Positions 18,599 through 28,772 of a stretch of DNA of 64,000 nucleotides are shown here, piece by piece (positions within the stretch are counted from its first letter, which is position 1; every line of letters begins with the position of its first letter). Origin of the DNA: BJGV01 sp964194745 (GTDB lineage: Bacteria > Pseudomonadota > Gammaproteobacteria > Burkholderiales > Nitrosomonadaceae); NCBI GenBank assembly GCA_965248035.1, contig OZ252054.1, positions 1,054,001 through 1,118,000 on the forward strand, given 5' to 3'. Both the position numbers and the translations under genes were made by a program. The notes under the pieces are model-generated. The model ran no database searches, was not told where the DNA came from, and saw nothing but the letters and a program-made list of their open reading frames with translations.

Positions 18599-20245
18599 AT
18601 GTCAACATTAACTTTATCCAATTCTTGGCTTGCTTTACAGGCCCACCAGTCGGCTATGGCACAGCAGCATTTACGCGAATTGTTTGCTAGGGATCACCAA
18701 CGCTTTAATAAGTTTTCGTTGAAATTTAACGATATTTTGATGGACTATTCTAAGCATCCTATTTGTCCTGAGACAATTAGCTTGTTGTTGGTACTTGCCC
18801 GCCAACAAGGTTTGGAGGACTGGATTGCACGAATGTTTCGTGGCGAGAAGATTAATAATACAGAGAACCATGCCGCTCTTCATAGCGCATTGCGAGGGGA
18901 TCATCCAGTGATGTTAGATGGCGTGGATATCATGCCCGATATCAGGCGGGTATTAACACAGATGGAGCAATTTTCGACTTCCGTACGGGACGGTAAACTT
19001 AAAGGTTACTCAGGCCAACTCTTTACTGACGTTGTCAATATCGGCATCGGCGGCTCTGACTTGGGGCCAGTGATGGTGACCGAAGCACTTAAGCCGTATT
19101 GCTCGAATCATATTGTTCCACACTTCGTTTCGAATGTTGATGGCACTCAGCTGTCTACAACCATACGAAGATTGAATCCAGCAACTACACTATTTATTGT
19201 TGCCTCAAAAACTTTTACTACACAGGAAACCATGGCGAATGCACGTGCTGCACGCGGATGGTTTCTAGCTCATGGTGGCAGTGAAAAAGATATTTCTGGC
19301 CATTTTGTCGCGGTTTCTACTAACCGTAAGGAGGTGGAGAAATTCGGCATCGATTCTGACAATATGTTTGAGTTCTGGGACTGGGTGGGCGGACGTTATT
19401 CATTATGGTCAGCTATTGGTTTACCAATTGCGATTTCGATCGGCATGGAAAATTTTTATGCGTTACTTACGGGCGCTAAAGAAATGGATCAGCATTTTAT
19501 TACTGCCCCTCTGGAAAAGAATCTGCCAGTAATGCTCGGTCTCATAGGAATCTGGCAAATTAACTTTTTTGGTACCAGATCCCATGCAATTCTACCTTAC
19601 GATCAATCCCTACACCGTTTTCCAGCCTACCTACAACAGCTAGAAATGGAGAGTAATGGTAAGCGCATAGATCGTAACGGTGATGAAGTGGATTATAGTA
19701 CCGGAACTGTAGTGTGGGGCCAATCGGGAACTAACGGCCAGCATGCTTTTTACCAATTACTACACCAAGGAACGCAAATTATCCCAGCAGATTTTTTGGT
19801 TCCTTGTATAAGCCACAATCCTATTGGCGACCATCACCGCTTGTTGCTCGCTAATTTTTTCGCTCAAACCGAGGCAATGATGCGTGGCAAAAGTAAGAGC
19901 GAGGTCTGCGCTGAGATTGAAGGGGAATTGTCAATGAAGAATATTGCAGCAGAATCGTCCAAGAAAATAATACCGCACAAGGTTTTTTCTGGAGATCGTC
20001 CCACCACTTCCATTTTGTTTAAGCAACTGGATCCAAAAACATTGGGCTCACTTATTGCGCTTTATGAACATAAGGTATTTGTACAAAGTGTGATTTGGAA
20101 CGTGAATCCATTCGATCAATGGGGAGTAGAACTTGGCAAACAGCTCGCTGGGAAGATTTCAGACGAACTGGAACAGGATAGACGGATAACATCCCATGAT
20201 TCTTCCACAAACGGACTAATGAATTATTTCAGGTTGAACTGGTAA
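18599..20245 (+). CDS. pgi: Glucose-6-phosphate isomerase
   Basis: Pgi interconverts fructose-6-phosphate and glucose-6-phosphate, feeding the neighbouring glycogen genes. The family patterns are present: IGIGGSDLGPVMVTEAL, the ASKTFTTQETMANA phosphate-binding loop, DWVGGRYSLWSAIGL, and GEVDYST-like and QLLHQGT regions holding active-site residues. The length of 548 residues is standard. It precedes glgA by 150 bp on the same strand and could be cotranscribed with it. Confidence 0.97.
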   Translation: MSTLTLSNSWLALQAHQSAMAQQHLRELFARDHQRFNKFSLKFNDILMDYSKHPICPETISLLLVLARQQGLEDWIARMFRGEKINNTENHAALHSALRGDHPVMLDGVDIMPDIRRVLTQMEQFSTSVRDGKLKGYSGQLFTDVVNIGIGGSDLGPVMVTEALKPYCSNHIVPHFVSNVDGTQLSTTIRRLNPATTLFIVASKTFTTQETMANARAARGWFLAHGGSEKDISGHFVAVSTNRKEVEKFGIDSDNMFEFWDWVGGRYSLWSAIGLPIAISIGMENFYALLTGAKEMDQHFITAPLEKNLPVMLGLIGIWQINFFGTRSHAILPYDQSLHRFPAYLQQLEMESNGKRIDRNGDEVDYSTGTVVWGQSGTNGQHAFYQLLHQGTQIIPADFLVPCISHNPIGDHHRLLLANFFAQTEAMMRGKSKSEVCAEIEGELSMKNIAAESSKKIIPHKVFSGDRPTTSILFKQLDPKTLGSLIALYEHKVFVQSVIWNVNPFDQWGVELGKQLAGKISDELEQDRRITSHDSSTNGLMNYFRLNW

Positions 20246-20395
20246 CAGTAAAACTGTATGGAGACAGATCCCGGTACATTAGAACGTTATATTGCTTTAT
20301 GAGAAAAGTACTGAGAGGGCAGGTAATACAGACCTTTCAGCTTTTATGACATAAAGAAAATTTACACAAAAAAATATATATACGATTGATCACAT

Positions 20396-21898
20396 ATGCT
20401 GCCCACCCCGTTAAGTCGAGATCTAAGTGTTCTGTTCGTTACATCCGAGGCGCATCCTTTAATCAAGACTGGTGGTCTAGGTGATATAAGTGCAGCGTTA
20501 CCAGCAGCATTACGAGAATTAGGCGTGGATGTTCGCCTGCTGATTCCTGGCTATCCGAAAGTACTTGCAGGATTACGATACAAGCGTAAGGTTGCGGGAT
20601 TCTCTGGTCTCTCTCATTTTCCACCGTTTGTACTATGGTCGGCGAGATTGCCAGCAGGTAAGGGCGCATCTAAGGGTGTTCCCTTATTCGTCATTGACTG
20701 CCCAAGCCTTTATCAGCGTAATGGTGGACCATACACAGATACAGCTGGGCAGGACTGGCCAGATAACGCGCTGCGTTTTGGTCTTCTTTCAAAAATCGGT
20801 GCCATTCTAGCAAGCGACGCTAGCCCTCTGATCTGGCGTCCTAATATTGTTCATTGCAACGATTGGCAAAGTGGTCTTACTCCAGCATACCTACATTTTT
20901 ATCAAGGAAGAAAAGCAATAGCCGTGATGGCAATACACAATCTCGCTTTTCAGGGTGTGTTTCCACCTAGTACCCTAACTCGATTGGGTTTGCCCAACAC
21001 CAGTTTTAACATCTATGGGATTGAATACTATGGCGGTATATCGTTTCTTAAAGCTGGGCTCTATTACTGCGATTGCATCATTACCGTAAGTCCTACCTAC
21101 GCCAAGGAAATTCAGACGTTGCCATGGGGTTTTGGTATGCAAGGCTTGCTGGCAGAACGTAGAAATCGTATTATTGGCATTGTAAATGGCATAGATAGTA
21201 CCGAGTGGGATCCAGCAACAGATCCTTGTCTTGCTAAGAATTATACCGTTAAGAAGATCGCCACCAAAGGTATTAATAAACGTGCTTTACAACAGGTGAT
21301 GGGGTTAGTTGTTGATCCCGATATCCCATTGTTTGGCATGGTAAGTCGTCACACTTACCAGAAAGGGTATGATCTATTGTTACAAGTAGCACCATCTCTA
21401 GCCAAATTACCTGCACAACTGGTTGTTCTGGGTAGCGGCGAAGTGGGCCTGGATCGGGAGTTAGCGGCGTTGGAGAAAAATCATGCTGGGAGAATTGCCG
21501 TACGCATAGGCTTTGACGAAACGCTATCACATTTGATCGAAGGTGGCGCAGATAGTTTTCTAATGCCATCACGTTTTGAGCCATGTGGTTTGAACCAAAT
21601 GTACAGTCAACGCTATGGTACGCCACCGCTAGTACATGCTACCGGTGGTTTACTCGATACGGTGGTGGATTGTACGCCTACAACGCTTGCTGATGGGAGT
21701 GCAAGTGGCTTCTTATTTCATGAGATGGATCCTGGAAGTTTTCTTGCAGGCATTCAGCGTGTTATTGATTCTTACTGTAATAAAACAACATGGCTTCGAC
21801 TGCAAAGAAACGGTATGGTAAAGGACTTCAGTTGGCGTCCGAGTTCCATTGCTTACCGGGATATTTATTTATCGTTGTTATCTGGATTGTTGAAGTGA
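20396..21898 (+). CDS. glgA: Glycogen synthase (ADP-glucose type)
   Basis: GlgA adds glucose from ADP-glucose to growing alpha-1,4-glucan. The N-terminal SEAHPLIKTGGLGD carries the KTGGLGD nucleotide-sugar motif, HCNDWQSGL and the GT5 C-terminal PSRFEPCGLNQMYSQRYG follow. It has 500 residues, slightly longer than E. coli GlgA. The ATG is supported by alignment to the domain start but has no obvious Shine-Dalgarno. It is convergent with glgP. No branching enzyme gene is in the window. Confidence 0.96.
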   Translation: MLPTPLSRDLSVLFVTSEAHPLIKTGGLGDISAALPAALRELGVDVRLLIPGYPKVLAGLRYKRKVAGFSGLSHFPPFVLWSARLPAGKGASKGVPLFVIDCPSLYQRNGGPYTDTAGQDWPDNALRFGLLSKIGAILASDASPLIWRPNIVHCNDWQSGLTPAYLHFYQGRKAIAVMAIHNLAFQGVFPPSTLTRLGLPNTSFNIYGIEYYGGISFLKAGLYYCDCIITVSPTYAKEIQTLPWGFGMQGLLAERRNRIIGIVNGIDSTEWDPATDPCLAKNYTVKKIATKGINKRALQQVMGLVVDPDIPLFGMVSRHTYQKGYDLLLQVAPSLAKLPAQLVVLGSGEVGLDRELAALEKNHAGRIAVRIGFDETLSHLIEGGADSFLMPSRFEPCGLNQMYSQRYGTPPLVHATGGLLDTVVDCTPTTLADGSASGFLFHEMDPGSFLAGIQRVIDSYCNKTTWLRLQRNGMVKDFSWRPSSIAYRDIYLSLLSGLLK

Positions 21899-21969
21899 TA
21901 CGTCAGACTCGATAAGAAAAGACAGGAGGAGATGGTCTTTCCCCTCGTCTCTTAATTGCGAACATCATT

Positions 21970-24525
21970 TTATAACCACGACATCATGCCCATTTCTAAC
22001 GGATGTGTTAGTAACGGGTGATACGGGTATGTGCGGATATGACATTCAAGCTTGCCACATATATCTGGTGCGAGATTTAACTCAAATAAGTACTCTCCGG
22101 ATTGCTCCGTTCCGGCGATTTGGAAGCTGTAGTATTGAAAGTCGCATGATTTGGGATGCTTAACCCGACGACAAATCAGCAACTCTACCACCACGTCTTC
22201 TGGCTCTAAGCCATTTAATTTTGCAGCAACTTTAAAATGTAGCGTATCACCGAAGTTGATACGCTTGCATGGCGTATCTAGACGCTTTAGTGTTACTCCA
22301 CTCCATGCGCTTCTCGCCTTGGCTTTCCAGGCAGCGACCTTTCTGGCGCTATCAAAATCGTTTTCCACATAGAGTGCACCCTGCCTACTAGCAGGCAGAT
22401 AGAAATTGTTTACGTATTCACCCACCATGCGTGTGGCATTGTAGCGTGGCAATAAGGATGCCATGGAGTGTTTTACCATTTTGACCCATTCAGGTGAGTA
22501 CCCGAGATTGTCGCGACTATAATAAAGCGGCACCACTTGATCTTGCAGAATTTCATAGAGTGTCCTGCTCTCCTGCTTATCGCGTAATACAGGATCCATA
22601 TCCTCCGGTCCTGGTTTGATCGCCCAACCATTTTTTCCGTCGTAGCCTTCTCCCCACCAACCATCGAGCACGCTCAGATTAATTGCTCCGTTGATTCCTG
22701 CTTTCATCCCTGAGGTTCCGCTTGCTTCCAGTGGGTATACGGGATTATTGAGCCATACATCGACCCCTGCTACGAGTCGCCTGGCAAGACGCAGGTCGTA
22801 GCCCTCAACCAGCAGAAGCCTCCCTTCAAATTCGGGCAAGCGTGCAAATTTGCTAACGCGCCGAATTAAATCCTGCCCGGGAACGTCTACCGGGTGTGCC
22901 TTTCCGGCAAAGATTAACAATACAGGGTGTTCTTGGTCGAGTATAATTTCTCGTAATCTGTCCAGATTCTCGAATAGCAGCGTAGCACGTTTGTAAGTGG
23001 CAAAACGACGTGCAAAACCAAGTGTCAAAATATTCGGATTAGTTGGATCGGCAAACTTGAGCATTCGATCAAGATGTGATTCAGAGCCTCGATTTCTGAA
23101 ATTTTGTATTGCCAATCGGTCGCGTACACCATAAAGCATGCTTGATTTCAACGTCTGCCGTGCACTCCAGAATAAGTGATCAGGTATCTTATCGATACGC
23201 GACCAGTATTCGGTGTCACATATCTTATTGCGCCATTCCTGGCCAAGATGGCGATCGAACATAGTAGACCACTCTTGTGCTAAGAAAGTTGGCAAATGTA
23301 TGCCATTAGTGATGTATGCAAGTGGGTTTTCTTCTGGTTCAATCTGTGGCCACAGGCCACGACAAATATTTGCCGACACGCTACCATGTATTTTGCTTAC
23401 ACCATTGTGAAAGCGTGTGCCGCGAATGGCTAGGGCCGTCATATTGAAATCTGGGCTTTTGGGAGTACGGCCTAGCGCCATGAATTCTTCTCGGGTGATT
23501 TTTAGATCATGATAGAATTCCTCAAAATATGTCTCCATCATGGTCTCGCTGAAGTGATCATGCCCCGCTGGTACCGCAGTATGGGTTGTGAACACTGTAT
23601 TTACTGCTACCGCCTCATGTGCGCTGGCAAAATCTAATCCATGCCTTACCAGATTGCGCGCACGTTCCAGCATCATGAACGCTGCATGGCCTTCATTGAT
23701 ATGCCAAACTGTTGGTTTCACGCCTATTTCCTGCAAGGCGCGCACACCACCGATACCAAGAATGATTTCCTGTTCGATGCGCATAGTCTTATCACCGCCG
23801 TAGAGTTGATGGGTGATGTTGCGGTCTTGCGGGGAATTTTCTTGTAAATCGGCATCGAGCAGATAAAGTCGTACATGACCTAGGATTGCCTGCCACACTT
23901 TTACCACTACCTTGCGTTTAGGTAATTCCACCTCAACATGTATTTCTGAACCGTCTTCTCGTAACACAGGCGCTACCGGAAAGTCATCGAAGTCTGAATC
24001 GGTGTAGGTAACTTGCTGGGAACCTTCGTTGTCAATGATCTGTAAGAAATAGCCCTGGCGGTAAAGTAAGCCAACACCGACAAACGGCAAGCGCATATCA
24101 CTCGCCCCTTTGCAGTGGTCTCCAGCCAGAATACCGAGACCACCAGAGTAAATGGGAAAACTTTCATGGAAACCAAACTCGAAGCAAAAATATGCCACCT
24201 GATCCTGTGTACGCAAACCTGTAGCGTCGTTATTTCGCACTACCTCTGAATGATACGAATCGTAGGCTGACAAAATGCTGTTGTAGTTTGCCAGAAACAC
24301 CTGATCCTCCGCTGCCTCTAGTAGGAGGGATTCATCTACTCGTTTGAGAAAATCCTTTGGGTTGTGGCCAACTGCTTTCCATAATGCGGGGTTCAGTCTG
24401 GAGAACAAGGTACGGGTTGAGCGGTCCCAACTATACCAAAGATTGTTGGCCAACTCTTCCAAACGCGCCAGTCGAGGTGGAATTTTTGGATTGACTGCGA
24501 TGATGAACGGGGTTCCAGTGGACAT
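21970..24525 (-). CDS. glgP: Alpha-glucan (glycogen) phosphorylase, short DUF3417-type
   Basis: This GT35 enzyme releases glucose-1-phosphate from glycogen. An N-terminal DUF3417 region (ARLEELANNLWYSWD) precedes the phosphorylase core; PYSGGLGILAGDH-like and TNGIHLPTF motifs are present, and the pyridoxal phosphate lysine sits in EASGTSGMKAGINGA near residue 600. With 851 residues it belongs to the archaeal/bacterial subfamily found beside GlgA and GlgC. Its position facing glgA puts synthesis and breakdown together. Confidence 0.94.
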   Translation of the reverse strand: MSTGTPFIIAVNPKIPPRLARLEELANNLWYSWDRSTRTLFSRLNPALWKAVGHNPKDFLKRVDESLLLEAAEDQVFLANYNSILSAYDSYHSEVVRNNDATGLRTQDQVAYFCFEFGFHESFPIYSGGLGILAGDHCKGASDMRLPFVGVGLLYRQGYFLQIIDNEGSQQVTYTDSDFDDFPVAPVLREDGSEIHVEVELPKRKVVVKVWQAILGHVRLYLLDADLQENSPQDRNITHQLYGGDKTMRIEQEIILGIGGVRALQEIGVKPTVWHINEGHAAFMMLERARNLVRHGLDFASAHEAVAVNTVFTTHTAVPAGHDHFSETMMETYFEEFYHDLKITREEFMALGRTPKSPDFNMTALAIRGTRFHNGVSKIHGSVSANICRGLWPQIEPEENPLAYITNGIHLPTFLAQEWSTMFDRHLGQEWRNKICDTEYWSRIDKIPDHLFWSARQTLKSSMLYGVRDRLAIQNFRNRGSESHLDRMLKFADPTNPNILTLGFARRFATYKRATLLFENLDRLREIILDQEHPVLLIFAGKAHPVDVPGQDLIRRVSKFARLPEFEGRLLLVEGYDLRLARRLVAGVDVWLNNPVYPLEASGTSGMKAGINGAINLSVLDGWWGEGYDGKNGWAIKPGPEDMDPVLRDKQESRTLYEILQDQVVPLYYSRDNLGYSPEWVKMVKHSMASLLPRYNATRMVGEYVNNFYLPASRQGALYVENDFDSARKVAAWKAKARSAWSGVTLKRLDTPCKRINFGDTLHFKVAAKLNGLEPEDVVVELLICRRVKHPKSCDFQYYSFQIAGTEQSGEYLFELNLAPDICGKLECHIRTYPYHPLLTHPLEMGMMSWL

Positions 24526-24579
24526 GCGTAACTCTCCTTGGTAGGGGGCTATGAGTGAAATCTATTTTTTACGGAGATC

Positions 24580-25125
24580 CTACGTTTTAATAAAATGCTC
24601 ACGGTAATATTTGAGCTCAGCGATGGAATCATAAATATCTGCCAACGCCTCATGTTTACCTTGCTTAGTTAAGCCTGCCATAATATCGGGTTTCCAGCGT
24701 TTAACTAGCTCTTTAAGAGTACTTACATCTAGATTGCGGTAATGAAAATACCCTTCTAATTTTGGCATCGTGCGTACCAGAAAACGCCGATCCTGACAGA
24801 TAGAATTGCCACACATCGGCGAAATTTTTGGTGGAATATGTTTTTGCAGAAACGCAATCATATCTGCTTCCACTTCATCTTCTACCTGTTTCGATGCTTT
24901 TACTTTATCTATCAGGCCAGATTTTGTGTGAGTGGATTTATTCCATTTGTCCATGTTGTCAAGTACGGCATCTGGCTGAGACACTACTAGAACAGGTGCT
25001 TCTGCCACCATGTTCAATTGAGAATCGGTTATCACCAAAGCGACCTCTATAATACGGTCGCTATCGGGACAAAGTCCGCTCATTTCCATGTCTATCCAGA
25101 TGAGGTTATTGTTAACTTGTGCCAT
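24580..25125 (-). CDS. orn: Oligoribonuclease
   Basis: Orn degrades RNA di- to pentanucleotides, finishing mRNA decay and pGpG turnover. The DEDDh exonuclease residues are visible in IWIDMEMSGL, in CGNSICQDRRFL, and in KHEALADIYDSI near the C-terminus. The length of 181 residues is typical. It is divergent from the M48 protease gene (25228), a pairing often seen in betaproteobacteria. Confidence 0.96.
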   Translation of the reverse strand: MAQVNNNLIWIDMEMSGLCPDSDRIIEVALVITDSQLNMVAEAPVLVVSQPDAVLDNMDKWNKSTHTKSGLIDKVKASKQVEDEVEADMIAFLQKHIPPKISPMCGNSICQDRRFLVRTMPKLEGYFHYRNLDVSTLKELVKRWKPDIMAGLTKQGKHEALADIYDSIAELKYYREHFIKT

Positions 25126-25227
25126 AATTAAAAAGGAACGCTAAATATTTAATGCGTAATTGTGTCATATCAGTAACAGTCCGTCACTTTTTGACTTTAT
25201 TCATTATTTTGTGTCATCTTTCTAATT

Positions 25228-26505
25228 ATGCAAACATTTACTGTTGTTTTTCTTAGTGCTCTGCTACTCACTGTTTTTACCAGGATCTGGTTAGCTTCAA
25301 GGCACATTCGTTATGTCCGCACACATCGAGACAGGGTGCCTGATAATTTTTCTTCCCAAATCAATCTTGACGCACATCAGAAAGCAGCCGACTACACTTG
25401 TGCTAAGACTCGTCTGAGTTATATCAACATATTGTTGGATGCAGTATTGTTATTGGTGCTCACCTTTGGAGGTGGACTAAATATACTGGCTGATTTCTGG
25501 TCTAATTGGTTTGGCGACTCTCTAGCCCATGGTATGGCGCTCATCTTAAGTACAATACTATTAATGGGGGTAATAGAAGTACCCATTAACTATTACCGGA
25601 CTTTTGTGATAGAGGAAGAATTCGGCTTCAATAAAATGACCCCCACTATGTTTTTTGCCGATCTCGTTAAACAAGCTTTTTTGGGTGCGCTGTTGGGTGT
25701 GCCGCTCCTAGTTTGCGTTCTGTGGTTAATGGAGAAGATGGGTGCGAACTGGTGGATTTATGTCTGGTTTATGTGGATGGCCTTTAATTTGATAATATTG
25801 TCCATCTATCCGACCTGGATTGCACCATTGTTCAACAAATTCACGCCGCTAGATGATGTTTTGCTTAAAACACATATCGAACAATTGATGCAAAAATGCG
25901 GATTCAAGTCAAGTGGCTTGTTTATAATGGATGGCTCTCGCCGCAGCAGTCATGGAAATGCCTATTTCACTGGTTTTGGAAAAACCAAGCGTATTGTTTT
26001 TTTTGATACCTTGCTTACGCATCTTAGTACACCTGAAATTGAAGCAGTGTTGGCTCACGAATTAGGACATTTTAAGTGTCGTCACGTTAGCAAACGCATT
26101 GCTTGGACTTTCGCCATGAGTCTGGTGCTCTTGTGGGTGCTAGGTTACCTAATGCAGCAGGACTGGTTCTATCAAGGATTGGGAGTATCTACATCGAGTG
26201 AGATTTGGGCTGCAGCGTCCTCACCTTCAACCGCAATGGCACTGTTACTATTTTTCTTGGTAATGCCTACATTCACTTTTTTATTCCAGCCACTATCGAG
26301 TTTATATTCGCGTAAGCATGAATTTGAGGCCGATGAATACGCTGCTGAGAAAGCATCTGCTAGCGATCTTACTCAGGCACTAGTTAAACTCTACCAAGAT
26401 AATGCCGCTACACTTACTCCTGATCCGCTGCATTCTGCATTTTACGATTCTCATCCGCCTGCCGCGGTAAGAATAGCGCGATTACAAAACTTGGCGCATA
26501 ATTAA
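25228..26505 (+). CDS. M48 family membrane metalloprotease (CAAX protease/STE24-like)
   Basis: An integral-membrane zinc protease of 425 residues. It has several membrane spans, the zinc-binding HELGHFKC near residue 280 and a second metal ligand region EFEADEYAA near residue 370. The N-terminal CAAX-protease domain (YTCAKTRLSYINILLD) is present. Bacterial members are thought to act in membrane-protein quality control; the substrate is not evident. The next genes, phhB and rsgA, follow on the same strand, matching a conserved orn/M48/phhB/rsgA neighbourhood. Confidence 0.92.
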   Translation: MQTFTVVFLSALLLTVFTRIWLASRHIRYVRTHRDRVPDNFSSQINLDAHQKAADYTCAKTRLSYINILLDAVLLLVLTFGGGLNILADFWSNWFGDSLAHGMALILSTILLMGVIEVPINYYRTFVIEEEFGFNKMTPTMFFADLVKQAFLGALLGVPLLVCVLWLMEKMGANWWIYVWFMWMAFNLIILSIYPTWIAPLFNKFTPLDDVLLKTHIEQLMQKCGFKSSGLFIMDGSRRSSHGNAYFTGFGKTKRIVFFDTLLTHLSTPEIEAVLAHELGHFKCRHVSKRIAWTFAMSLVLLWVLGYLMQQDWFYQGLGVSTSSEIWAAASSPSTAMALLLFFLVMPTFTFLFQPLSSLYSRKHEFEADEYAAEKASASDLTQALVKLYQDNAATLTPDPLHSAFYDSHPPAAVRIARLQNLAHN

Positions 26506-26566
26506 CTTTATAGAATAGCAGATGATAACAATCAATTTTTTCTACCGCTAACTTATAGGAACGATA

Positions 26567-26908
26567 ATGAATACCGCTAACAGTAGTCTCGCTACCAAAC
26601 AATGTAAGCCCTGTGAAGGAGGTGTGCCGTCTCTTTCATCTGCAGAAATTACAAAATTGATGCAGCAGCTTGAAGGATGGGATCTTTTCGATAGGCTGAT
26701 AGGCAAAGTTTATAATTTCACAAATTATTATCAAACAATGGCTTTTGTTAATGCGTTAGCATGGATTTCTCATCGTGAGGATCATCATCCTGACATAATA
26801 TTGAGTTACAATAAATGCCGCGTAGAATACACAACCCATGCCGTAGGTGGTTTGTCCGAGAACGATTTTATTTGTGCGGCAAAGATCGACGCCCTATTTA
26901 AGATTTGA
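26567..26908 (+). CDS. phhB: 4a-hydroxytetrahydrobiopterin dehydratase (PCD/DCoH)
   Basis: This enzyme dehydrates 4a-carbinolamine pterin. The 113-residue product has the family signature HREDHHPDI and the later TTHAVGGLSENDF with its histidine. The N-terminal NTANSSLATKQCKPCEGGVPSLS segment matches bacterial PCDs found beside rsgA. No phenylalanine hydroxylase is nearby, so the physiological pterin is unknown. The stop overlaps the first frame of the damaged rsgA gene. Confidence 0.93.
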   Translation: MNTANSSLATKQCKPCEGGVPSLSSAEITKLMQQLEGWDLFDRLIGKVYNFTNYYQTMAFVNALAWISHREDHHPDIILSYNKCRVEYTTHAVGGLSENDFICAAKIDALFKI

Positions 26909-27814
26909 ACTTAGTTTCCAGTTTTTCATCTGATTTACCTCTACCTATTCTTGGACAAATAGTTGCTGTATTTGGCAGGCAATATCTGGTTGAATTTACA
27001 AGCGGAGAAATTCTTTCCTGTGTGATGCGCGGAAAGAAGGGTGGTGCAGTCTGTGCGACCAGGTTAAGATTCAGCGCACCACAGTAGGACAAGGTGTGAT
27101 TGAAACCATTCTCCCGCGTAGTGTGCTGATGTATCGTAGCAACGCTTTCCGTGAGAAGCTTATCGCTGCTAACATTACCCAAATTGTTATCGTATTAGCT
27201 GCCATTCCTAGCTTCCATGAGGAACTAGTAAACCTTTGTCTCGCTGCTGCCGAAAACCAGAGTATTAAGGCTTTAATAGTACTTAACAAAACTGATCTTA
27301 TTGAGCCCACACGTGCTGCTATAACTTCTCTCTTGCTTTACCGAGAACTGGGCTATCCATTATTACAACTCAGCGCCAAAATGGATGTCGCGCCACTTCT
27401 GCCATACCTAAAGGTCACCTAAGTGTGCTGGTAGGTCAATCCGGGATGGGAAAATCTACCATCATCAATGCTCTTATTCCAGCTGCTGACCGCGCCACTG
27501 CTGAAATTTCCATCGCACTTGATACAGGACGCCACGCCACCACCCACGCACGACTCTACCACCTCAATAAAAACAGTCATGTTATTGATTCTCCTGGAAT
27601 GCAGGAATTCGGTTTGCACCATATTAGCAACACGAATTTAGCGTGGGGATTCATCGAATTTCATCCCTATATCGGGCAATGTAAATTCAGCGATTGTCTT
27701 CACATTAGTGAACCGGGTTGTGCACTTGCCCAGGCAGAGCAAGAAAGAAAAATCGATATACGTCGTCTTGGTTTCTACCGCAAGCTGATTAATTCGCGCA
27801 TAGCTGCAGTGTAA
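26905..27814 (+). pseudogene. rsgA: Ribosome biogenesis GTPase RsgA, two frameshifts
   Basis: RsgA checks late 30S maturation. Three open pieces make the complete protein: an N-terminal OB fold (QIVAVFGRQYLVEF), the GTPase core part 1 with NKTD, and part 2 with the G1 motif GQSGMGKST, the DSPGMQEFG switch and the zinc motif CKFSDCLHISEPGC. Restoring one G near 27055 (TGTGCGACC should read TGTGGCGACC) and one G near 27413 (AAGGTCACC should read AAGGGTCACC) joins all three. The restored length is about 303 residues, normal for RsgA. Either both are real or they are base-calling errors in G-runs. Confidence 0.9.
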
Positions 27815-27838
27815 GCCTTGCGCTATGGGTTTTATATG

Positions 27839-28645
27839 TTAATCGATACCACGGGTAAATATGCCTTGGATGTGTCGAGCATTATTACCTTCAATAGTAC
27901 TGATAGTGTTAATCTGTTCTGGAGAAGCTGTGTTAATCGGTTTAAATACAAACCACTGGACCGTTTCAGTATACGGTGGCGTTGTTAACGATCCTTGGTA
28001 ATGATAGAAGTTTCCCGCACGATGCAGTTTGTAGAAGTTTCCCGCATCGTCCACTTCAGTGCTAGAAAATAAGTCGTCCAATTTCACCGTACCTACTTTT
28101 AATGGGGTTATAGAATGCTCAGTCTTTGGTATCAGGTTTAAAAATTCATCGATAAACTTATTGGATTGACCCTCTTTGAATAAAATACCGATTACTAGAT
28201 AGCGGGGAGTACCATTTTTATCTTTGGTCGGGATGCTGGAGACAATATGCATTTCCATCGGGAAAGTCATGCCGTCGATAAGGTGTTCGGACGGAGTATG
28301 GAAATGCATTTGCTTAAAATCATACTTCAGCCCCTCATAAGAGACGGTACTACCTGCAGCAAAATCTAGTTGTACAGTATGACCTAAATTTTCAACCGCC
28401 TTTATCTTATCCTGGTAATGGAAAGTTATTACATGTGTGTTTGTTGTTTCTTGTTTTAAAGAACGAATGTTAATTGGAGATTGTATTAAACTGTGATCTA
28501 GGTCAGGTAGTATATAAAACCTATTACTCTCTTTTATTGAATCTGTCTTGTGAGAAGTATTATCTGCTGTTTGTTTAAAATTCGCACAAGCAGTGAGTGA
28601 TAAAGACAGACTTAATAGCAGGTATACCGAGATGTTTCGAGACAT
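27839..28645 (-). CDS. Alpha-type carbonic anhydrase, lipoprotein
   Basis: Periplasmic interconversion of CO2 and bicarbonate. The N-terminus is a lipoprotein signal (LSLSLTACANF, lipobox cysteine near residue 20). The zinc histidines are visible in MHFHTPSEH and MEMHIVSS, and the SLTTPPYTETVQW stretch is diagnostic for the alpha class. At 268 residues it is a little long. A 27-bp direct repeat (28005-28031 against 28032 onward) adds AGNFYKLHR just before the copy AGNFYHYQG, close to the active-site wall. Autotrophic lifestyle would suit it, by inference. Confidence 0.93.
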   Translation of the reverse strand: MSRNISVYLLLSLSLSLTACANFKQTADNTSHKTDSIKESNRFYILPDLDHSLIQSPINIRSLKQETTNTHVITFHYQDKIKAVENLGHTVQLDFAAGSTVSYEGLKYDFKQMHFHTPSEHLIDGMTFPMEMHIVSSIPTKDKNGTPRYLVIGILFKEGQSNKFIDEFLNLIPKTEHSITPLKVGTVKLDDLFSSTEVDDAGNFYKLHRAGNFYHYQGSLTTPPYTETVQWFVFKPINTASPEQINTISTIEGNNARHIQGIFTRGID

Positions 28646-28772
28646 AAGTAGTTGGTGGTTTTTTTAAAAAAGCAGTTTATTCTATTTTGTTCGGATTGGA
28701 TAATATAATTGATTTTATATACGAAAATAATCTCGTTTTAATTATTTTGGAAGACTATGGTAGTGATCAGAA

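Noticed and set aside
21899..21969. Terminator between glgA and glgP
   Set aside because: Only weak imperfect pairing (AAGAC with GTCTT) is visible, not enough to call.
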